Assembly: GCA_965223235.1 (NCBI GenBank)
Contig: CBDCVV010000022.1
Span: 682,001-746,000 of the forward strand
Reading direction: 5' to 3'
DNA length: 64,000 bases
Origin: UBA2589 sp965223235
Lineage (GTDB): Bacteria; Gemmatimonadota; Gemmatimonadetes; Longimicrobiales; Gaopeijiaceae
Below are positions 1 to 8,147 of the stretch, in pieces (positions within the stretch are counted from its first letter, which is position 1; every line of letters starts with the position of its first letter). Position numbers and translations under genes: made by a program. The notes under the pieces were generated by a model. It was not told the DNA's origin. It saw only the letters and a program-made list of their open reading frames with translations, and ran no database searches.

Positions 1-411
1 CTCTTGGCGGACGCTGATCGTCGCGTGGTACAGCATGTGTCCCGACGGAGGGTCGATCCTCCCTTCGGGCACGAACTTCACGACTGGGGCGATCAGCGCG
101 TTCCCGAGCTCTTCTGCGATCGCTTGCGTCGTGGCTTGGAGTACGAAGTTGTGCTTACCCGACGCGACATACGGGCCGTTCTGCTCGATGCCTCCGGTCC
201 CCACGATGACCGTAGTCATCCCATCGGCTAGCGCGTCCCGCACCTCCATCCACGTCATCTCCTCGATCAGCAGCGTGTTCGAGGCCGCGATCGGTCGAGG
301 AGTCGTGAGATCGGACTGTGCGCTGACGGGCACGGTGCCAACGACGAGAACGAAGGAGAGAAGCACGAGCGGAGCAGAAAGGCGCTCGCGCGAACGCGGA
401 CTACACATCAT
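1..411 (-). CDS. Creatininase-family amidohydrolase, secreted (N-terminal part, runs off window)
   Basis: The first 137 residues of a protein that continues beyond the left edge. It starts at one of two tandem ATGs (411 or 408). A signal peptide of about 32 residues (ends VPVSAQ) is followed by the creatininase N-terminal signature EEMTWMEVRDAL and then TGGIEQNGPYVASGKH. The latter corresponds to the family's metal-binding P-x-G-[AS]-x-E-x-H-G-PHLP stretch. Here the usual EQHGPHL reads EQNGPYV, so one His ligand position is Asn. The C-terminal half is not visible. The family cleaves linear or cyclic amides (creatinine, formamides). The substrate cannot be told. It is the last gene seen in the minus-strand operon that starts near 6333, 70 bp after the transporter gene. 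Confidence 0.75.
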   Translation of the reverse strand, partial: MMCSPRSRERLSAPLVLLSFVLVVGTVPVSAQSDLTTPRPIAASNTLLIEEMTWMEVRDALADGMTTVIVGTGGIEQNGPYVASGKHNFVLQATTQAIAEELGNALIAPVVKFVPEGRIDPPSGHMLYHATISVRQE

Positions 412-481
412 GGAGACCTCCGAAGCTGGGCCGACAAGATGCTTCGCCTCCGAGAGACACGCGAGACCGAACGCCGCGCCC

Positions 482-1780
482 TCAGGCCGGAAGCTTCGCC
501 GCCCGCTCTTCCCCGGAACGCCCCACCCGTACCGCGATCACCGCCCAGGCGGCTGCAGCCGGGACCGCCACGAGTGCGATGGGCCCGACCGTGAGTCCGA
601 TAGAGGCGAGCCCTGCGTACACCCACCCACTCACCAGATCTCCGCCGCGGTACACGGCGGCGTCGATGAAGGCTTTCGATTTGAACTTTTCTTCTCGTGG
701 GATCACGGTGAAGAGGACTTCCCGGGCGGGCTTGGAGAGGCCGTAACGACCGGCGCGGTAGATCACTTGGACCACGACCAGCGTCCATAGGGTCGGCCAC
801 AGGCCCAAGGCTAGAAAGCCGACCGCGACCGCGACTGGCACGATCGCCAACGTAACCGCGAGCCCGAACCACTTGATGATTCGAGCGGTCAACCACACCT
901 CGAAGAGGATGGTGAGGAGGTTCACGACAAGGTCGATCTTCGCCAAGAACGCTCGCCGCTCTCCACGATCGGTCATCGTCTCGTACACGAGATCCGACTG
1001 CGCGAAGTACAAGACGGTGGAGGCGAACGTCATCAGCGCGATGAAGCTCGCGATGCCGAGTAGGTACGGGGATTGGAAGACGGCCTTCATGCCAGACCAG
1101 CTATCCCCGGTAAGCGGCTTCTCTGATTCACCCGCTTCGCGGACATCTCCCGTCGACGACTCGCGGTGCAGCGCCTTCGCAAACCATGTCGCTGCTTCCA
1201 AAGGCACACACGACACCAAAAGCAAGGTGAAGACCGGGACCTGCGTCGCGATCAGCGCCGTGATACCCGAACCCGTCGCCGCCCCGACGGAGGCACCGAC
1301 CGCAATAAAGCCGAAGAGTCGCTTCGCTTGTTCGTTCGTGAAGCAGTCGGCCACCAGCCCCCAAAAGACCGTCACGACAAAGAGCGCGAAGACGCTTGTC
1401 CACACGTAAAAGAGTCGATCGATCCAGATGAAGGTCGACTCGGGCATCAGCTGCAGCGCTGCCCAGAAGCCGATGAGGCATGCAATGAAAAAGCGATTCG
1501 CGAGAGGGACGAAGACCCCTCGGGGATACCGGGACGCGACCCAGCTGTACGCCTGCACCGCCGCAATCATGACGAAGAAGACGACGGTCCAGATGATCTG
1601 GAGATTGCCACGATCCGCCGCCGCGATCTCGTCCCGCACCGCGCGCAGGATGTAGTACGAGAGCATGATGAGGAAGCCGTACGCGCACGCCAACAGCATG
1701 CGCTTCAGTTCATCACCGTCCTCGTATTCGACAACCCGCGCGAGGAGTCTCACAAAGGTCAGGCCTGGCTCGCGTGCCAC
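482..1780 (-). CDS. ATP/ADP-translocase-like MFS transporter
   Basis: A 432-residue polytopic inner-membrane protein with about 12 hydrophobic segments. The N-terminal region around residues 32-60 (MLSYYILRAVRDE) has the motif typical of the NTP/NDP exchange (TLC) transporter branch of MFS proteins. Family knowledge: obligate intracellular bacteria use such carriers for nucleotide exchange, but free-living Gemmatimonadota and Bacteroidota carry homologues of unknown substrate, so nucleotide transport should not be assumed. The GTG start at 1780 overlaps the epimerase gene by 22 bp. A GTG at 1753, just after the epimerase stop, is an alternative. It shares the operon with the epimerase and creatininase-family genes. 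Confidence 0.8.
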   Translation of the reverse strand: MAREPGLTFVRLLARVVEYEDGDELKRMLLACAYGFLIMLSYYILRAVRDEIAAADRGNLQIIWTVVFFVMIAAVQAYSWVASRYPRGVFVPLANRFFIACLIGFWAALQLMPESTFIWIDRLFYVWTSVFALFVVTVFWGLVADCFTNEQAKRLFGFIAVGASVGAATGSGITALIATQVPVFTLLLVSCVPLEAATWFAKALHRESSTGDVREAGESEKPLTGDSWSGMKAVFQSPYLLGIASFIALMTFASTVLYFAQSDLVYETMTDRGERRAFLAKIDLVVNLLTILFEVWLTARIIKWFGLAVTLAIVPVAVAVGFLALGLWPTLWTLVVVQVIYRAGRYGLSKPAREVLFTVIPREEKFKSKAFIDAAVYRGGDLVSGWVYAGLASIGLTVGPIALVAVPAAAAWAVIAVRVGRSGEERAAKLPA

Positions 1781-2919
1781 GCGTCGAGCACCTCACGCTC
1801 GCGCTCTCGGCTCATCCCCACCTGCCGGTTGCCTCGCTCCTCCGGTGTGCGCGCCCGATCCCATTCGAGCGTGGCCCTCGTCGTGTCGGCGATCGATCGG
1901 AAGGTCAGCCCCGCGGCCACCGCATCACGGACGTCGACGAACATGAGCGGGTCCCCAGGCACCCACGATGGTAAGTCACTCCACGGACGGAGGCCCTGCG
2001 ACTCCAGGAACGCTTCAGGGACCCAGGTAAAGTCGTGCTCCGAATCCACCGCGTCGCTCACCTGCTGCAACATCGACCCCATCGAGAGTCGTTCCCCCGG
2101 ACCGGTCGCGTTGAAGTCGCCCAGGGTACCGTCTTCGGCGAGGCGGACCATCCATTCGGTGAGATCTCGCTGATCGATGATCTGGTTCGAATGGTCGGGG
2201 TTACCCGGAGCGAGCACTTCCCCGCCCTCGTCGATTCGAACGGGCCAATACGTCCAGCGGTCGGTGAGGTCGCCCGGTCCGACAATCAGTCCGGGGCGCA
2301 CGACGGTGGTCCGACCCGGGAACGCCGCATGAGCGATGTTCTCGCTGAGCGTCTTCATGAGGCCGTACGGGGCATCGTCCCCATCGCTCCACTCCTCAGG
2401 GGGATCGATGCGAGGGTAGTCTTCGTCCACGAGCGGTTCAGTCATCACCTGGGCCGAGCGATCGTACCCGAAGCCGTCGAGCGCATAGGCGGAGATCGAC
2501 GATACGAAGACGTAGTGCTCGACGGCGTCCCGAAGGAGCTCTGTGCTGGTCTGAACCCACCGGTAGTCCTGGGCGTTGTTGTCGAAAACCACATCCCACG
2601 TCCGCCCCTCGAGCGCGGTGTGGTCGTTGTTGCGGTCGCCAATGAGTCGCTCGATCGAGTCCGGCAGATCCGGCTGACGATTCCCGCGAGTGAAGATCGT
2701 CACTTCGTGCCCGCGGTCGACGGCGTAGCGAACCATATGTGGCCCGATCAGCCCGGTGCCTCCCAAAATGAGGATCCGCTTCGGCGTGGGAGTGGCCGTC
2801 ATCGCTGGCGATTGCTCAGGCTGCGACTCGTCTCCAGGGGCGCACGCACCTGCACCCAAAACCAATCCAGCGCCCACCACCCCCGTGGTGCGAACGAAGT
2901 CTCGTCTCGTCGTGCTCAC
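1759..2919 (-). CDS. NAD(P)-dependent epimerase/dehydratase, Tat-exported
   Basis: 386 residues from the GTG at 2919. A Tat signal (STTRRDFVRTTG, then a hydrophobic stretch) ends at a lipobox-like GAGAC. The mature part opens with the Rossmann motif LILGGTGLIGPHMV (GxxGxxG), typical of the extended SDR family, and contains WDVVFDNNAQDYRW and a later RPGLIVGPGD segment. The start is chosen because GGGGAGGGGAAGTGAGC gives a strong purine-rich site and puts the twin Arg at the N-terminus. A start at 2994 would add an unlikely leader. Exported SDRs of this type are common in Gemmatimonadota and Acidobacteriota. The substrate is probably a nucleotide-sugar-like or isoflavone-reductase-like compound and is not determinable here. 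Confidence 0.8.
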   Translation of the reverse strand: MSTTRRDFVRTTGVVGAGLVLGAGACAPGDESQPEQSPAMTATPTPKRILILGGTGLIGPHMVRYAVDRGHEVTIFTRGNRQPDLPDSIERLIGDRNNDHTALEGRTWDVVFDNNAQDYRWVQTSTELLRDAVEHYVFVSSISAYALDGFGYDRSAQVMTEPLVDEDYPRIDPPEEWSDGDDAPYGLMKTLSENIAHAAFPGRTTVVRPGLIVGPGDLTDRWTYWPVRIDEGGEVLAPGNPDHSNQIIDQRDLTEWMVRLAEDGTLGDFNATGPGERLSMGSMLQQVSDAVDSEHDFTWVPEAFLESQGLRPWSDLPSWVPGDPLMFVDVRDAVAAGLTFRSIADTTRATLEWDRARTPEERGNRQVGMSREREREVLDAWHASQA

Positions 2920-2996
2920 TTCCCCTCCCCAAGAATCTCCGGCCGTAGACTCGCCCACCATGACCGTGCGCCCGGCGGTGGGCAAGTCGTGCATCC

Positions 2997-3713
2997 CTAC
3001 GAGCGGAAGCGGCCCACCCGGAGTACGAGCTCGAAGGAGCGGTGTCGCATCTGCAAGAAGTCGCCGGACCGCGTATCCCCTAGACCCTCGTAAAGTCGAC
3101 CCTCGAGCCCCACGCGGTACTGTTCGCGGAGTACGCCGGTGACCCCGATCCCTGCGGTAGCTCCGAACAGTGTGCTCACCGGCCGATTCAAAGCAGGTCG
3201 GAGCGGGGCGTCGAGGCGCACGCGCACGATCTGGTCAATCGTGGGCCCAACCGCGAGGTGTAGATCCGCAGGACCCAGTGCGACCACGTACTTCGTGTGG
3301 ATCCCGAGCGCGAAGGCATCGGTCCGGATGCCGCCGGCAAGCTGTGTGTCGCCAGCGACGCTCGAGACATTGCTTCCGCGTTGCACCCAAGCGCCCTCCA
3401 CTCGGATCGAAAGCCAGCTCTTCATGGTCGGGGCGTCGAGAAAGGCGCCCAAGATCACGCCACCCACCGAGGTCGTAACGGCATCGGGCTTCCAGATTCC
3501 GTCCGTGCTGCCGTAGCCGGCGAAAGCGCCTACGGCGGAAGGAGGGCGCACTTCCGCTGGAACTTCCTGACCCTGCACAGGCGCTCCCACGACGAACGCG
3601 ACCAACCATGTGAGACCGATCCGCGTGAAGCCGACCTGGGGGGCACCGACTTGGCGGTGCCATCGGGCCAGCGATCGTACCGTCGGCCGCGGACGGCGAA
3701 TCCCCTCAGCCAA
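2997..3713 (-). CDS. Putative outer-membrane beta-barrel protein
   Basis: A protein of about 238 residues if started at the TTG at 3713, which overlaps the upstream selenoprotein stop by 8 bp. No ATG or GTG in this frame gives a sensible start, so the N-terminus is uncertain. A hydrophobic segment (GLTWLVAFVVGAPVQGQ) around residue 36 looks like a signal peptide after a long basic leader. The mature part alternates polar and hydrophobic residues (VGGVILGAFLDA, LSIRVEGAWVQRG, YRVGLEGRLYEGL) and ends SFELVLRVGRFRS, as in small porin-like eight-strand barrels. I recognise no specific family. Its position inside the SurE/GNAT/ArsC-like operon suggests co-expression only. Confidence 0.55.
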   Translation of the reverse strand: MAEGIRRPRPTVRSLARWHRQVGAPQVGFTRIGLTWLVAFVVGAPVQGQEVPAEVRPPSAVGAFAGYGSTDGIWKPDAVTTSVGGVILGAFLDAPTMKSWLSIRVEGAWVQRGSNVSSVAGDTQLAGGIRTDAFALGIHTKYVVALGPADLHLAVGPTIDQIVRVRLDAPLRPALNRPVSTLFGATAGIGVTGVLREQYRVGLEGRLYEGLGDTRSGDFLQMRHRSFELVLRVGRFRS

Positions 3714-4056
3714 AGAGCTCGGCAAGCGTGTCCGCGTGGTAACCCACCAACAACACATCGCCTGTTCTGAGCGTGGGCGCACGCAACTTGCCCGACCGTC
3801 CCAGCATGAGCGCGAGCAGATCATCGTCGGACGGGCGAGCCTCGTCGAGGTCGAAACGCTCGACCTTGCGACCCTTTGCAACCACGAGCTCTCTCACTCC
3901 CTCGAGTGTCGCCAAAGCGGCGGGGCCCTCAATCGGCTCCCGTCCCGTGCTCTGCACGACCACGCTATCGACCTGATTCTTCTCGAGAAACTCTCGAGTC
4001 TTGGTACAGCTCGTTCAGCCAGGGCGGTGATACCGCCACTCCACACGCTTCGTCAC
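3706..4056 (-). CDS. ArsC/Spx-like thiol oxidoreductase, candidate selenoprotein (in-frame UGA = Sec14)
   Basis: 116 residues if the UGA at 4017-4015 is read as selenocysteine. The GTG start at 4056 overlaps the upstream GNAT stop (GTGA), which fixes the start and shows that translation begins before the UGA. The N-terminus reads WRYHRPG-U-TSCTKTREFLEK. Cys-containing relatives of the ArsC/Spx/glutaredoxin-like fold have CxxC here, so the UGA sits exactly at the catalytic Cys. Residue 17 is the second Cys. The rest (GPAALATLEGVRELVVAKGRK, then LLALMLGRSGKLRAPTLRTG) fits the ArsC-like alpha domain and the conserved cis-Pro loop before the last strand (RAPTLRTG). A perfect 7-bp hairpin follows the UGA. 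Without read-through, only a 13-residue peptide or an active-site-less product from a downstream start (3963) would form. A decayed gene is the alternative. Confidence 0.8.
3982..3998 (-). promoter_or_regulatory. Candidate bacterial SECIS hairpin of the ArsC-like gene
   Basis: On the coding strand CTCGAGA-GTT-TCTCGAG forms a perfect 7-bp stem with a 3-nt loop. The loop begins 24 nt after the UGA (23 nt lie between). The published bacterial SECIS consensus asks for an apical loop about 16-37 nt from the UGA with a G among its first two bases. Both hold (loop GTT). Confidence 0.7.
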
Positions 4057-4622
4057 TCGCGCTCCTCAGAATCTTGGAGAGTCCGCCAATCGTCGAGGAG
4101 TATTCCCCAGACGAGGCTATCTCTCAACCTGCCCCGGATCTCGACTTCGTCCCGAAGGTGACCTTCCAGCGTCATCCCGCACTTTTGGAGCACTCGCGCG
4201 GATGCAACGTTGTCCGGATCACAGCCGGCCCACACCCGTCGCAACCCGAGCACGTCGAAGGCGAGGCTCAAGACGGCTTCGACCGTTTCGGTCGCGTACC
4301 CGGTACCCCAAGCCGGACGCGCGTAGGCGTAACCCAGCATCGCCGAATGCGCCTCAGGTGCAGACAGGTAGAGGCCCACGGTCCCAAACAAGGGTCCCCC
4401 TTCTTTGAGTGCGACCGCGAAGACGAACTGAGTGCGGGGGTCACAGTCGGCCGCCACCATAGCACGGTCCAAGAAGTCGCGGGTCTGTTGCTCGGTATTG
4501 GGTCCCCACGACATGTACTCGACGACTTCGGGGTCCGAGGCGTACGCGTGAACGGCGTCGAAGTCTCCCGCTTCGAGCTCTCGGAGCTGAAGACGAGCCG
4601 TCTCGATCAGTGGTGCAGTCAT
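4053..4622 (-). CDS. GNAT acetyltransferase, RimJ/RimL type
   Basis: 189 residues. The ATG at 4622 overlaps the SurE stop by 4 bp (ATGA), and the stop overlaps the selenoprotein start (GTGA), so both ends are fixed by coupling. It begins IETARLQLRELEAGDFDAV, the usual opening of Acetyltransf_3 proteins. The acetyl-CoA loop lies around residues 104-115 (YARPAWGTGYATE, matching the R/Q-x-x-G-x-G/A motif), and the C-terminal NVASARVLQKCGM is the conserved NxxSxxxxEKxGF-like segment. Members acetylate N-terminal amines of ribosomal proteins or small molecules. The substrate is unknown. Confidence 0.9.
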   Translation of the reverse strand: MTAPLIETARLQLRELEAGDFDAVHAYASDPEVVEYMSWGPNTEQQTRDFLDRAMVAADCDPRTQFVFAVALKEGGPLFGTVGLYLSAPEAHSAMLGYAYARPAWGTGYATETVEAVLSLAFDVLGLRRVWAGCDPDNVASARVLQKCGMTLEGHLRDEVEIRGRLRDSLVWGILLDDWRTLQDSEERE

Positions 4623-5527
4623 CGCTCGATCACCAACCGACGCTGGAGCGGCTCCCAACTCTCACGCCCTAGATCGAGGGTAGATCCGAGGAGGCTGATC
4701 GTCACGAAGTCGTCCGCTAAGAGCGCAACGTCCGACCCGGCCTCGGCTCGACCGGCATCCGCGGGGGTCGGTTCGACCCGGACCTCTCCGCCATCGGACA
4801 CGGCGTAGACGTGTCGAAAGCCTCGCAGGGACGAGACGGTAGCGAAACGCACTCCCGCCGGGGGATCCGAACCGACCGCCGGATAGTTCACGTTGAGGAG
4901 GGTTCCAAAGGGGAGTAGTCCTTCGCCACCCGTCTCTTCGAGCTGGCTCACGAGTTCGACCAAGAGAGCGGCGGCGGGCTCCCACGCGTCGATCGTGCTC
5001 GAGAAGCGTCGCTCGCTCTCCGCCTCGCGAAGGTCGACCTCGATCGAGAGCGCGATCGCAGGTACGCCCGATTTGGCGGCCGTAAGGGCGGCCCCCACAG
5101 TACCCGACTGGAGCGTGTTCGCGCCCACGTTCTGTCCGAAATTCGGACCGGAAATGACGAGGTCCGGAGACTCCATCGGCATGACGCCAGCCAATGTGAG
5201 AAGAACGGCATCCGCCGGCGTGCCCGACACAGCCCACACCCCATCACGAACGTTGATGAAATCGATGGACCCGGCACTCGTGAGCGAGGTCCCGCTTCCG
5301 CTTTGATTCGAACGCGGAGCCACGACCGCGACTTCATGGCCGGCCACGGTGAGAGCCGCAGCCAAGATCTCTAGACCAGGGGCCTCGATCCCATCGTCGT
5401 TCGTGACCATGATGCTGAGCTGGCCCTCGGCCGCGCTGGTCGCCACCGCGCACAATGAAACGCAGAGCGTCCACGCCTTCGTGATCGCCGAGCGCCTGAA
5501 CGAGCCGGCTGCCTTAGCGACTTTCAT
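4619..5527 (-). CDS. SurE-family 5'/3'-nucleotidase with signal peptide
   Basis: 302 residues from the ATG at 5527, which overlaps the upstream stop by 4 bp. A hydrophobic signal (TLCVSLCAVATSAAEG) precedes the SurE core: IMVTNDDGIEAPGL with the metal-binding Asp pair (about residues 44-45), then VVAPRSNQSGSG, and SGPNFGQNVGANTLQSGTVG carrying the conserved Asn/Ser/Gly active-site loop. Classical SurE (5'/3'-nucleotidase, exopolyphosphatase) is cytoplasmic and about 250 residues. This version is apparently exported, implying nucleotide scavenging in the periplasm. Its operon neighbours are a regulatory/plug protein upstream and GNAT downstream. Confidence 0.87.
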   Translation of the reverse strand: MKVAKAAGSFRRSAITKAWTLCVSLCAVATSAAEGQLSIMVTNDDGIEAPGLEILAAALTVAGHEVAVVAPRSNQSGSGTSLTSAGSIDFINVRDGVWAVSGTPADAVLLTLAGVMPMESPDLVISGPNFGQNVGANTLQSGTVGAALTAAKSGVPAIALSIEVDLREAESERRFSSTIDAWEPAAALLVELVSQLEETGGEGLLPFGTLLNVNYPAVGSDPPAGVRFATVSSLRGFRHVYAVSDGGEVRVEPTPADAGRAEAGSDVALLADDFVTISLLGSTLDLGRESWEPLQRRLVIER

Positions 5528-6333
5528 TGGCACGCCCCTGCAATGTTCGGCTTGAAGGTCCATTCGAAGCCCCGGGTGAATAGTCGCACGGAACCTGGCG
5601 TGAGGACGACGACTGCGATCCGGTCGAGGTCGATCTCTTCGATGTGCTCGTTACGGCACTGAATGCCATCGAGAAAGAGTTGCCCACACTGGGCATTCAT
5701 CGTCTCGACCGCGACCGGCGTGGCCGCATCCGCAGCCGCGTTGATTCGGGCCATACTCCCCCGCTCCGGCATACTCCCTCCGAACGTGCCGATGCACACA
5801 CGCTGCCCATGGCTCACGGGCACGTACAGCTCCCGCAGGAAGTCTGTGTTGTCTTCCGCTAACAGCTTCGCCTCTTCCACTCGGATTCCCTGGTAGACGC
5901 GGTACCCGAAGATCGAGTTCGGATTCACGCCGAACTCCAAGGTGAGGAAGTCTTCGAGTTCTTCATTCTGGACCGTCACCTCGAGAGGATCCAGCCGGAA
6001 CGGCTCCGGTCTCATCTCTACGTCGACACCGAAGTCGCCCGGCCCCGGAATCTCGAGGAGCGGCGTCTCATTCTCGAAGTACCCGAGGCGTTGGAAGAAG
6101 AGGTAGTACTCACCCGCGCCGGGCACCTCGATCGAGTAGTACCCTTCGGCGTCGGCGGCCGAACCCACGATCAGCTCACGGGCACTGTCGAGTAAGAACA
6201 CGCCAGCCAACCCGACGGGCTCACCGTTGTTCGCGTCGACGGCGCGCCCCTGCACCGTCTGTCCGGCAACAGCTCCAGGGCCTACCGCTAGGGCCAGGAC
6301 AAACAACACGGCACACGAGCGTCTGGTCACCAC
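5524..6333 (-). CDS. Secreted carboxypeptidase-regulatory-like / plug-like protein
   Basis: 269 residues. A signal peptide (ends GAVAGQ) is followed by a CarboxypepD_reg-like beta-sandwich (VQGRAVDANNGEPVGLAGVF through the YYLFFQRLGYFENETPLL segment, about residues 27-100), and then a region resembling a TonB-receptor plug (GVNPNSIFGYRVYQG, VCIGTFGGSMPERG, DRIAVVVLTPGSVRLFTRG). No beta-barrel follows. Three more proteins in this window share the architecture or part of it. The function is unknown; they may bind ligands or partner with TonB-dependent or other envelope systems. It is the first gene of the minus-strand operon. Confidence 0.75.
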   Translation of the reverse strand: MVTRRSCAVLFVLALAVGPGAVAGQTVQGRAVDANNGEPVGLAGVFLLDSARELIVGSAADAEGYYSIEVPGAGEYYLFFQRLGYFENETPLLEIPGPGDFGVDVEMRPEPFRLDPLEVTVQNEELEDFLTLEFGVNPNSIFGYRVYQGIRVEEAKLLAEDNTDFLRELYVPVSHGQRVCIGTFGGSMPERGSMARINAAADAATPVAVETMNAQCGQLFLDGIQCRNEHIEEIDLDRIAVVVLTPGSVRLFTRGFEWTFKPNIAGACQ

Positions 6334-6443
6334 AGTCTCCTAAGATTCGTCATTTCTTCCTACCGATCGAACCCCCGATCGTTGCACCCACGCCACCCTC
6401 TGTTAACGTGACCGGCCACCTTCCCCCTGCTCCGGTCTGTCGA

Positions 6444-7436
6444 ATGAGTACCCGACGCACCTTCCTAAAGACTACGGCCATCGGTGCCGCCGCCGCACCG
6501 ATCGTGCTCGACGCGTGCACATCAGAACCTTCGGCCGAGCCACGGGGAGAGGTGACGCCGGTGCGACCGGTGGCACTCTCGACGTGGAACCATGGTCTCG
6601 CCGCGAATGACGCCGCATGGCCCATTCTCACCTCGGGAGGTAGTGCTCTCGACGCTGTGGAGGCCGGCGTTCGGATCCCGGAAGCCGACCCCGACGTTAC
6701 CTCTGTGGGGTACGGCGGCTGGCCCGACCGCTTCGGGAAGGTGACGCTGGACGCATGCATCATGGACGAGCGAGGGCGATGCGGCTCGGTCGCCTTTCTC
6801 CAAGAGATCCTGCACCCCATTTCGGTTGCTCGACGAGTCATGGAGAAGACACCGCACGTGATGCTCGTAGGAGAAGGAGCGCTCGACTTCGCGGTCACAG
6901 AGGGCTTTGAGAGGCAGGACCTTCTCACCGACCGCGCCCGGGCTGGGTGGGAGGAGTGGAAGGCCACGAATGGAGAGACGAGACCGATGATCAACATCGA
7001 GAATCACGACACGATCGGGATGCTCGCGGTGGATCAGTCGGGCAATCTGTCCGGGGCGTGCACGACGAGCGGCGCGGCCTACAAGTATCACGGGCGTGTC
7101 GGCGACTCCCCGATCATTGGAGCCGGACTGTACGTCGACAACGAGGTCGGGGGCGCCACCGCCACCGGTTGGGGAGAGGCCGTAATCCGAGCGGTCGGCT
7201 GCTTTCTGGTAGTCGAACTCATGCGCCAGGGTCACGACCCGGATGAGGCGTGTCGACTCGCCGTAGAGCGAGTGATCGAGAAGAACCCAGATTGGCGAGA
7301 CATTCAGGTGGGGTTCCTGGCGCTGGACAAGGCGGGTCGCTACGGGAGCTACTGTATCGCTCCTGGCTTCAACTACGCGGTCTACACGCCCGAAGAAGGG
7401 AACCAACTCATCGACGCGGAGAGTCGGTTGGGATGA
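6444..7436 (+). CDS. N4-(beta-N-acetylglucosaminyl)-L-asparaginase/isoaspartyl peptidase-family Ntn hydrolase, Tat-exported
   Basis: 330 residues from the ATG at 6444. An upstream ATG at 6408 would bury the twin-arginine signal STRRTFLKTTAIGAAAA. A Cys follows (VLDACTSEPS), so it may be a lipoprotein. Ntn-hydrolase features: ALSTWNHGLAANDAAW, GGSALDAVEAGV, SVGYGGWPD, and the autoprocessing site ENHDTIGMLAVD with Thr190 as the predicted nucleophile. After it come the substrate loop SGACTTSGAAYKYHGRVGDSP and GAGLYVDNEVGGATATGWGE. The family hydrolyses GlcNAc-Asn or isoaspartyl bonds. It is transcribed divergently from the 6333 operon. A paralogue lies at 49408. Confidence 0.88.
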   Translation: MSTRRTFLKTTAIGAAAAPIVLDACTSEPSAEPRGEVTPVRPVALSTWNHGLAANDAAWPILTSGGSALDAVEAGVRIPEADPDVTSVGYGGWPDRFGKVTLDACIMDERGRCGSVAFLQEILHPISVARRVMEKTPHVMLVGEGALDFAVTEGFERQDLLTDRARAGWEEWKATNGETRPMINIENHDTIGMLAVDQSGNLSGACTTSGAAYKYHGRVGDSPIIGAGLYVDNEVGGATATGWGEAVIRAVGCFLVVELMRQGHDPDEACRLAVERVIEKNPDWRDIQVGFLALDKAGRYGSYCIAPGFNYAVYTPEEGNQLIDAESRLG

Positions 7437-7464
7437 TGACGATTTGGATCCGGTTGGGGGTCAG

Positions 7465-8142
7465 ATGACAGGCGAACGCACGTACTCCGATGAAGAGGTC
7501 GCGAGGATTCTCGATGAGGCGACGGAGGTCGGAACCGGAGGGTCGGCCGGGGCACCAGGTGGTCTCACGCTGTCGGAGTTGCAGGAGATCGGCGACGAGG
7601 TCGGGATCCCGAGGGGCCGAATCACGAGAGCGGCCGCAGCGCTGGATCGCCCGCACGTGGACGCGATCGCACATCGATCGTTGCTCGGAGCCACAACCGG
7701 TGTCGGGCGCTCCGCCAACCTCCCTCGACGACTCACGGAGCGAGAGTGGAACAGGCTAGTCGTCGACCTTCGCGAAACGTTCGACGCCAAGGGGAAGATC
7801 CGTCAGGAAGGAGCATTCCGTCAGTGGACGAACGGAAACCTCCAGGCGCTCCTCGAGCCGACGGAGACGGGAGAACGACTCCGCCTCAAGACGGTGAAGG
7901 GCCAGGCCTACGCTTCGGCAGGGATGGCAGCGGCCTTTCTCGCGATGGGCAGCATCGCGTTCTTGAGCTCAGGGACAGTTCGGGAGCTGATCATGGCCGG
8001 CATTCTCACCTTTGGCGGTCTTGCGGCGCACGCATTCATCAGGGCCGGTCTCCCGCGTTGGGCACGAACCCGGCGTGAGCAGATGGAAGGCGTCATTGGA
8101 CGCGTGCTCGCCTCGGTAGAAGCGGAAGACATCGAGGAGTGA
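7465..8142 (+). CDS. Conserved membrane protein, SHOCT-like N-terminus
   Basis: 225 residues from the ATG at 7465; a start at 7444 is possible. The N-terminal segment TYSDEEVARILDEATE, followed by ELQEIGDEVGIPRGRITRAAAAL, resembles regulatory or short helical domains seen in uncharacterised Gemmatimonadota membrane proteins. The middle (REWNRLVVDLRETFDAKGKI, FRQWTNGNLQALLEP) is soluble. Two adjacent hydrophobic helices follow (about residues 151-195), then a basic C-terminus. I recognise no enzyme motif. It lies 28 bp after the Ntn hydrolase and converges directly on the D-aminoacylase gene, with only 5 bp between their ends. Confidence 0.7.
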   Translation: MTGERTYSDEEVARILDEATEVGTGGSAGAPGGLTLSELQEIGDEVGIPRGRITRAAAALDRPHVDAIAHRSLLGATTGVGRSANLPRRLTEREWNRLVVDLRETFDAKGKIRQEGAFRQWTNGNLQALLEPTETGERLRLKTVKGQAYASAGMAAAFLAMGSIAFLSSGTVRELIMAGILTFGGLAAHAFIRAGLPRWARTRREQMEGVIGRVLASVEAEDIEE

Positions 8143-8147
8143 CGGAG

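Noticed and set aside
35..790. Long + strand open frame opposite the creatininase-family and transporter genes
   Set aside because: It is the antisense shadow of two genes with clear family motifs on the minus strand; it has no signal, domain or ribosome site.
482..1780. Nucleotide-parasite ATP/ADP translocase
   Set aside because: The motif fits the family, but free-living relatives carry it for unknown substrates; no other intracellular-lifestyle gene is present.
3706..3963. An 85-residue protein starting at GTG 3963
   Set aside because: It would lack the active-site motif and the first beta strand; the coupled GTG at 4056 gives a full ArsC-like domain across the UGA.
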